From the NCBI GenBank assembly GCA_964454745.1, contig CAYVUI010000110.1:1-14851 (forward strand): DNA of 14,851 bases, given 5' to 3'. Below, piece by piece: positions 13,473 to 14,851 of the stretch. The stretch comes from CAYVUI01 sp964454745 (GTDB taxonomy: Bacteria > Planctomycetota > Phycisphaerae > Sedimentisphaerales > Anaerohalosphaeraceae). The stretch's first letter is position 1; each line of letters opens with the position of its first letter. Made by a program: the position numbers and the translations under genes. Below the pieces are notes generated by a model, which saw nothing but the letters and a program-made list of their open reading frames with translations, did no database searches and was not told the DNA's origin.

Positions 13473-14851
13473 ATGTCGAAAACATCCGGAATTTTTACCC
13501 TCTTCGTATTGACTCTTTGTGTTTTCTCTGTTTTGGTTTTTGGCCAAACTTCAGGGATATTTCATGTTTCTCCGCAAGGCGAAGCCGGGGCGGACGGGAG
13601 TGTCGGGTCGCCTTTTGGCAGCCTGGACCAGGCTTTGGGGGCGGTTGCGAAGTCAAATTTATTGTATGTGATCGTGTACCTTCACGAGGGCAGTTATGCG
13701 TTGGACCGTACTTTTGAACTTTCGCTGGCGTCTTGCGGAGGGGCTAAGCAGATTCGTTTTGAGGCATGGCCGGGTGAGCTGGTACGGATTCATGGGGCAA
13801 AGCGGCTGGAGCCGGGCTGGTTTACGGCGGTTGAGAAGAGTGATCCGGTCTATGGGCGGATTGGCGAAAAAGCGAGGGGGAATGTGCTCGCGGCGGATTT
13901 GAAATCGCATGGGATTACGGATTATGGCACCTTGCGTGAACGGGGCTTTTTTGATAAGCAGGTTTCACATGCGGAGCTGTTCGTGAACAAGAAGCGCATG
14001 CAGCTTGCGCGGTGGCCCAATGGCGATTTTGCCTGGACGAAAGAGGCCGAGGGTGAGAAGACCTTTGGATATGAATCGGATCGGCCGGGTAAGTGGGCCG
14101 ATGTTGAGAATATCCGGATGTACGCGATGTGGTTATACGAATGGTGTGGTCGGTATGTTCCAATTGAATCGATTGATGCCAAGGCAAAACGGATTACTAT
14201 CGGTTCGAAGGTGCAGCCTTCGGTCGGGGTGCATAAGCCGTGGTTCGCGGTCAATGTGGTCGAGGAACTGGATCGGCCGGGCGAGTGGTACCTGGACCGG
14301 GATACGGGCCGGTTGTATCTCTGGCCGGAAGGTGTGATTGATGGGGCGGAGATTATGCTCTCGATGCTGGGCGAAGACGGCGGGCCGCTGGTACGGATTA
14401 CGGATGCGTCGAATATATGTTTTAAGGGCATCTGTTTTGAAATGTGCCGGGCGTCCGCGATTCAGATTCAGGGCGGGGCGAATAATGTGATCGATTCCTG
14501 TACGATTCGCAATACGGGTATGGCTGGGGTGGATATCCTTGGCGGCAGTTGCAACGGCGTGATGAACAGCCATATACACAATACGGGCGACCAGGCGGTA
14601 AAGCTGCATGCCGGGGATCGGCGGACGCTGATCGACAGCAAATGTTTTGTGAAAAACTGTCATATCCATGATGCCGGTGACTGGACGCGGACGGCGAGCC
14701 CAGGCGTGCTGCTGATGGGGTGCGGGCATGTTGTCAGCCATAATGTGATTCATGATATTCCGCATTCGGCGATTAAGTATTTGTTTCCGCCGGGGGGGAA
14801 TAATAACCTGATCGAATACAACGAGATTTACCGTGCCTGCTATGAGACCGA
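13473..14851 (+). CDS. exported right-handed beta-helix protein, 3' end outside the window (partial)
   Basis: The frame is open from 13473 to the window end (459 codons) with no stop. AGGAG (13463-13467) lies 5 bases before the ATG at 13473. In-frame ATGs at 13470 and 13458 are less well spaced. Residues 1-24 (MSKTSGIFTLFVLTLCVFSV onward) form a signal peptide ending before QTSGIF. HVSPQGEAGADGS leads into PFGSLDQAL, the usual start of beta-helix polysaccharide enzymes. A middle segment with ELFVNKKRMQLARWPNGDF resembles the insertion domain of GH141-type proteins. Then GEWYLDRDTGRLYLWP and coils such as NNVIDSCTIRNTG, HIHNTGDQAV and HNVIHDIPHSAIKY build the parallel helix. It probably cleaves a glycan in the periplasm or at the surface. 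The GH141 link is from memory and moderate. A pectate-lyase-like or other PbH1 protein is the alternative. Confidence 0.8.
   Translation, partial: MSKTSGIFTLFVLTLCVFSVLVFGQTSGIFHVSPQGEAGADGSVGSPFGSLDQALGAVAKSNLLYVIVYLHEGSYALDRTFELSLASCGGAKQIRFEAWPGELVRIHGAKRLEPGWFTAVEKSDPVYGRIGEKARGNVLAADLKSHGITDYGTLRERGFFDKQVSHAELFVNKKRMQLARWPNGDFAWTKEAEGEKTFGYESDRPGKWADVENIRMYAMWLYEWCGRYVPIESIDAKAKRITIGSKVQPSVGVHKPWFAVNVVEELDRPGEWYLDRDTGRLYLWPEGVIDGAEIMLSMLGEDGGPLVRITDASNICFKGICFEMCRASAIQIQGGANNVIDSCTIRNTGMAGVDILGGSCNGVMNSHIHNTGDQAVKLHAGDRRTLIDSKCFVKNCHIHDAGDWTRTASPGVLLMGCGHVVSHNVIHDIPHSAIKYLFPPGGNNNLIEYNEIYRACYET

Noticed and set aside
14133..14765. 210-codon minus-strand frame near the right edge
   Set aside because: Antisense to the beta-helix gene, whose plus-strand frame has a signal peptide, a ribosome site and helix coils.

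Overview
The window reads as a chromosomal stretch of a free-living Gram-negative bacterium of the PVC group, most likely a planctomycete of the Phycisphaerae/Sedimentisphaerales type. This rests on gene content: a Tat-exported formylglycine sulfatase, a sialidase-like Asp-box protein, a beta-helix polysaccharide-active protein, an OprB-type carbohydrate porin and a lipoprotein of OmcB/DUF11 repeats. The lineage call is inference, since no rRNA or single diagnostic marker is present.

Layout. 1-589: largely non-coding, with a possible divergent gene running off the left edge, small hairpins, a degenerate ATCTG-type repeat, and an array of four 18-bp palindromes (400-532). Next comes a promoter placed so that tsaD may be leaderless. 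590-3270: a compact operon tsaD-larB-nnrD (9-nt gap, then a 1-nt overlap), combining tRNA t6A synthesis, the first step of nickel-pincer cofactor synthesis and NAD(P)H-hydrate repair. 3271-3841: a non-coding gap with two 22-bp-spaced operator-like dyads. 3842-6631: a chemoreceptor with two tandem Cache-type sensor modules. 6632-7020: two terminators and the porin leader. 7021-8283: OprB-like porin. 8373-8446: a second copy of the terminator region, so near-identical ~72-bp direct repeats flank the porin. 8479-9990 (minus): OmcB-like lipoprotein. 10015-10496: AT-rich gap. 10497-11945: Tat sulfatase. 11962-13251 (minus): Asp-box protein, convergent with the sulfatase. 13252-13472: divergent control region with GTACC repeats. 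13473 to the end: exported beta-helix protein, truncated by the window.

The right-hand half looks like a small polysaccharide-degradation locus. The porin would admit oligosaccharides, the sulfatase desulfates, the beta-helix protein cleaves or binds glycans outside the cytoplasm, and the Asp-box protein, which has no signal peptide, may act on imported products. A shared operator between the last two genes would co-regulate them. The chemoreceptor could sense a related small ligand, but nothing in the sequence ties it to this substrate.

At larger scale, the plus strand is C-rich from 1 to about 1.6 kb and G-rich from about 2 kb onward, including under minus-strand genes. This is a GC-skew sign change of the kind seen at replication origins or inversion boundaries. 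No tRNA, rRNA, CRISPR array or transposase was seen.
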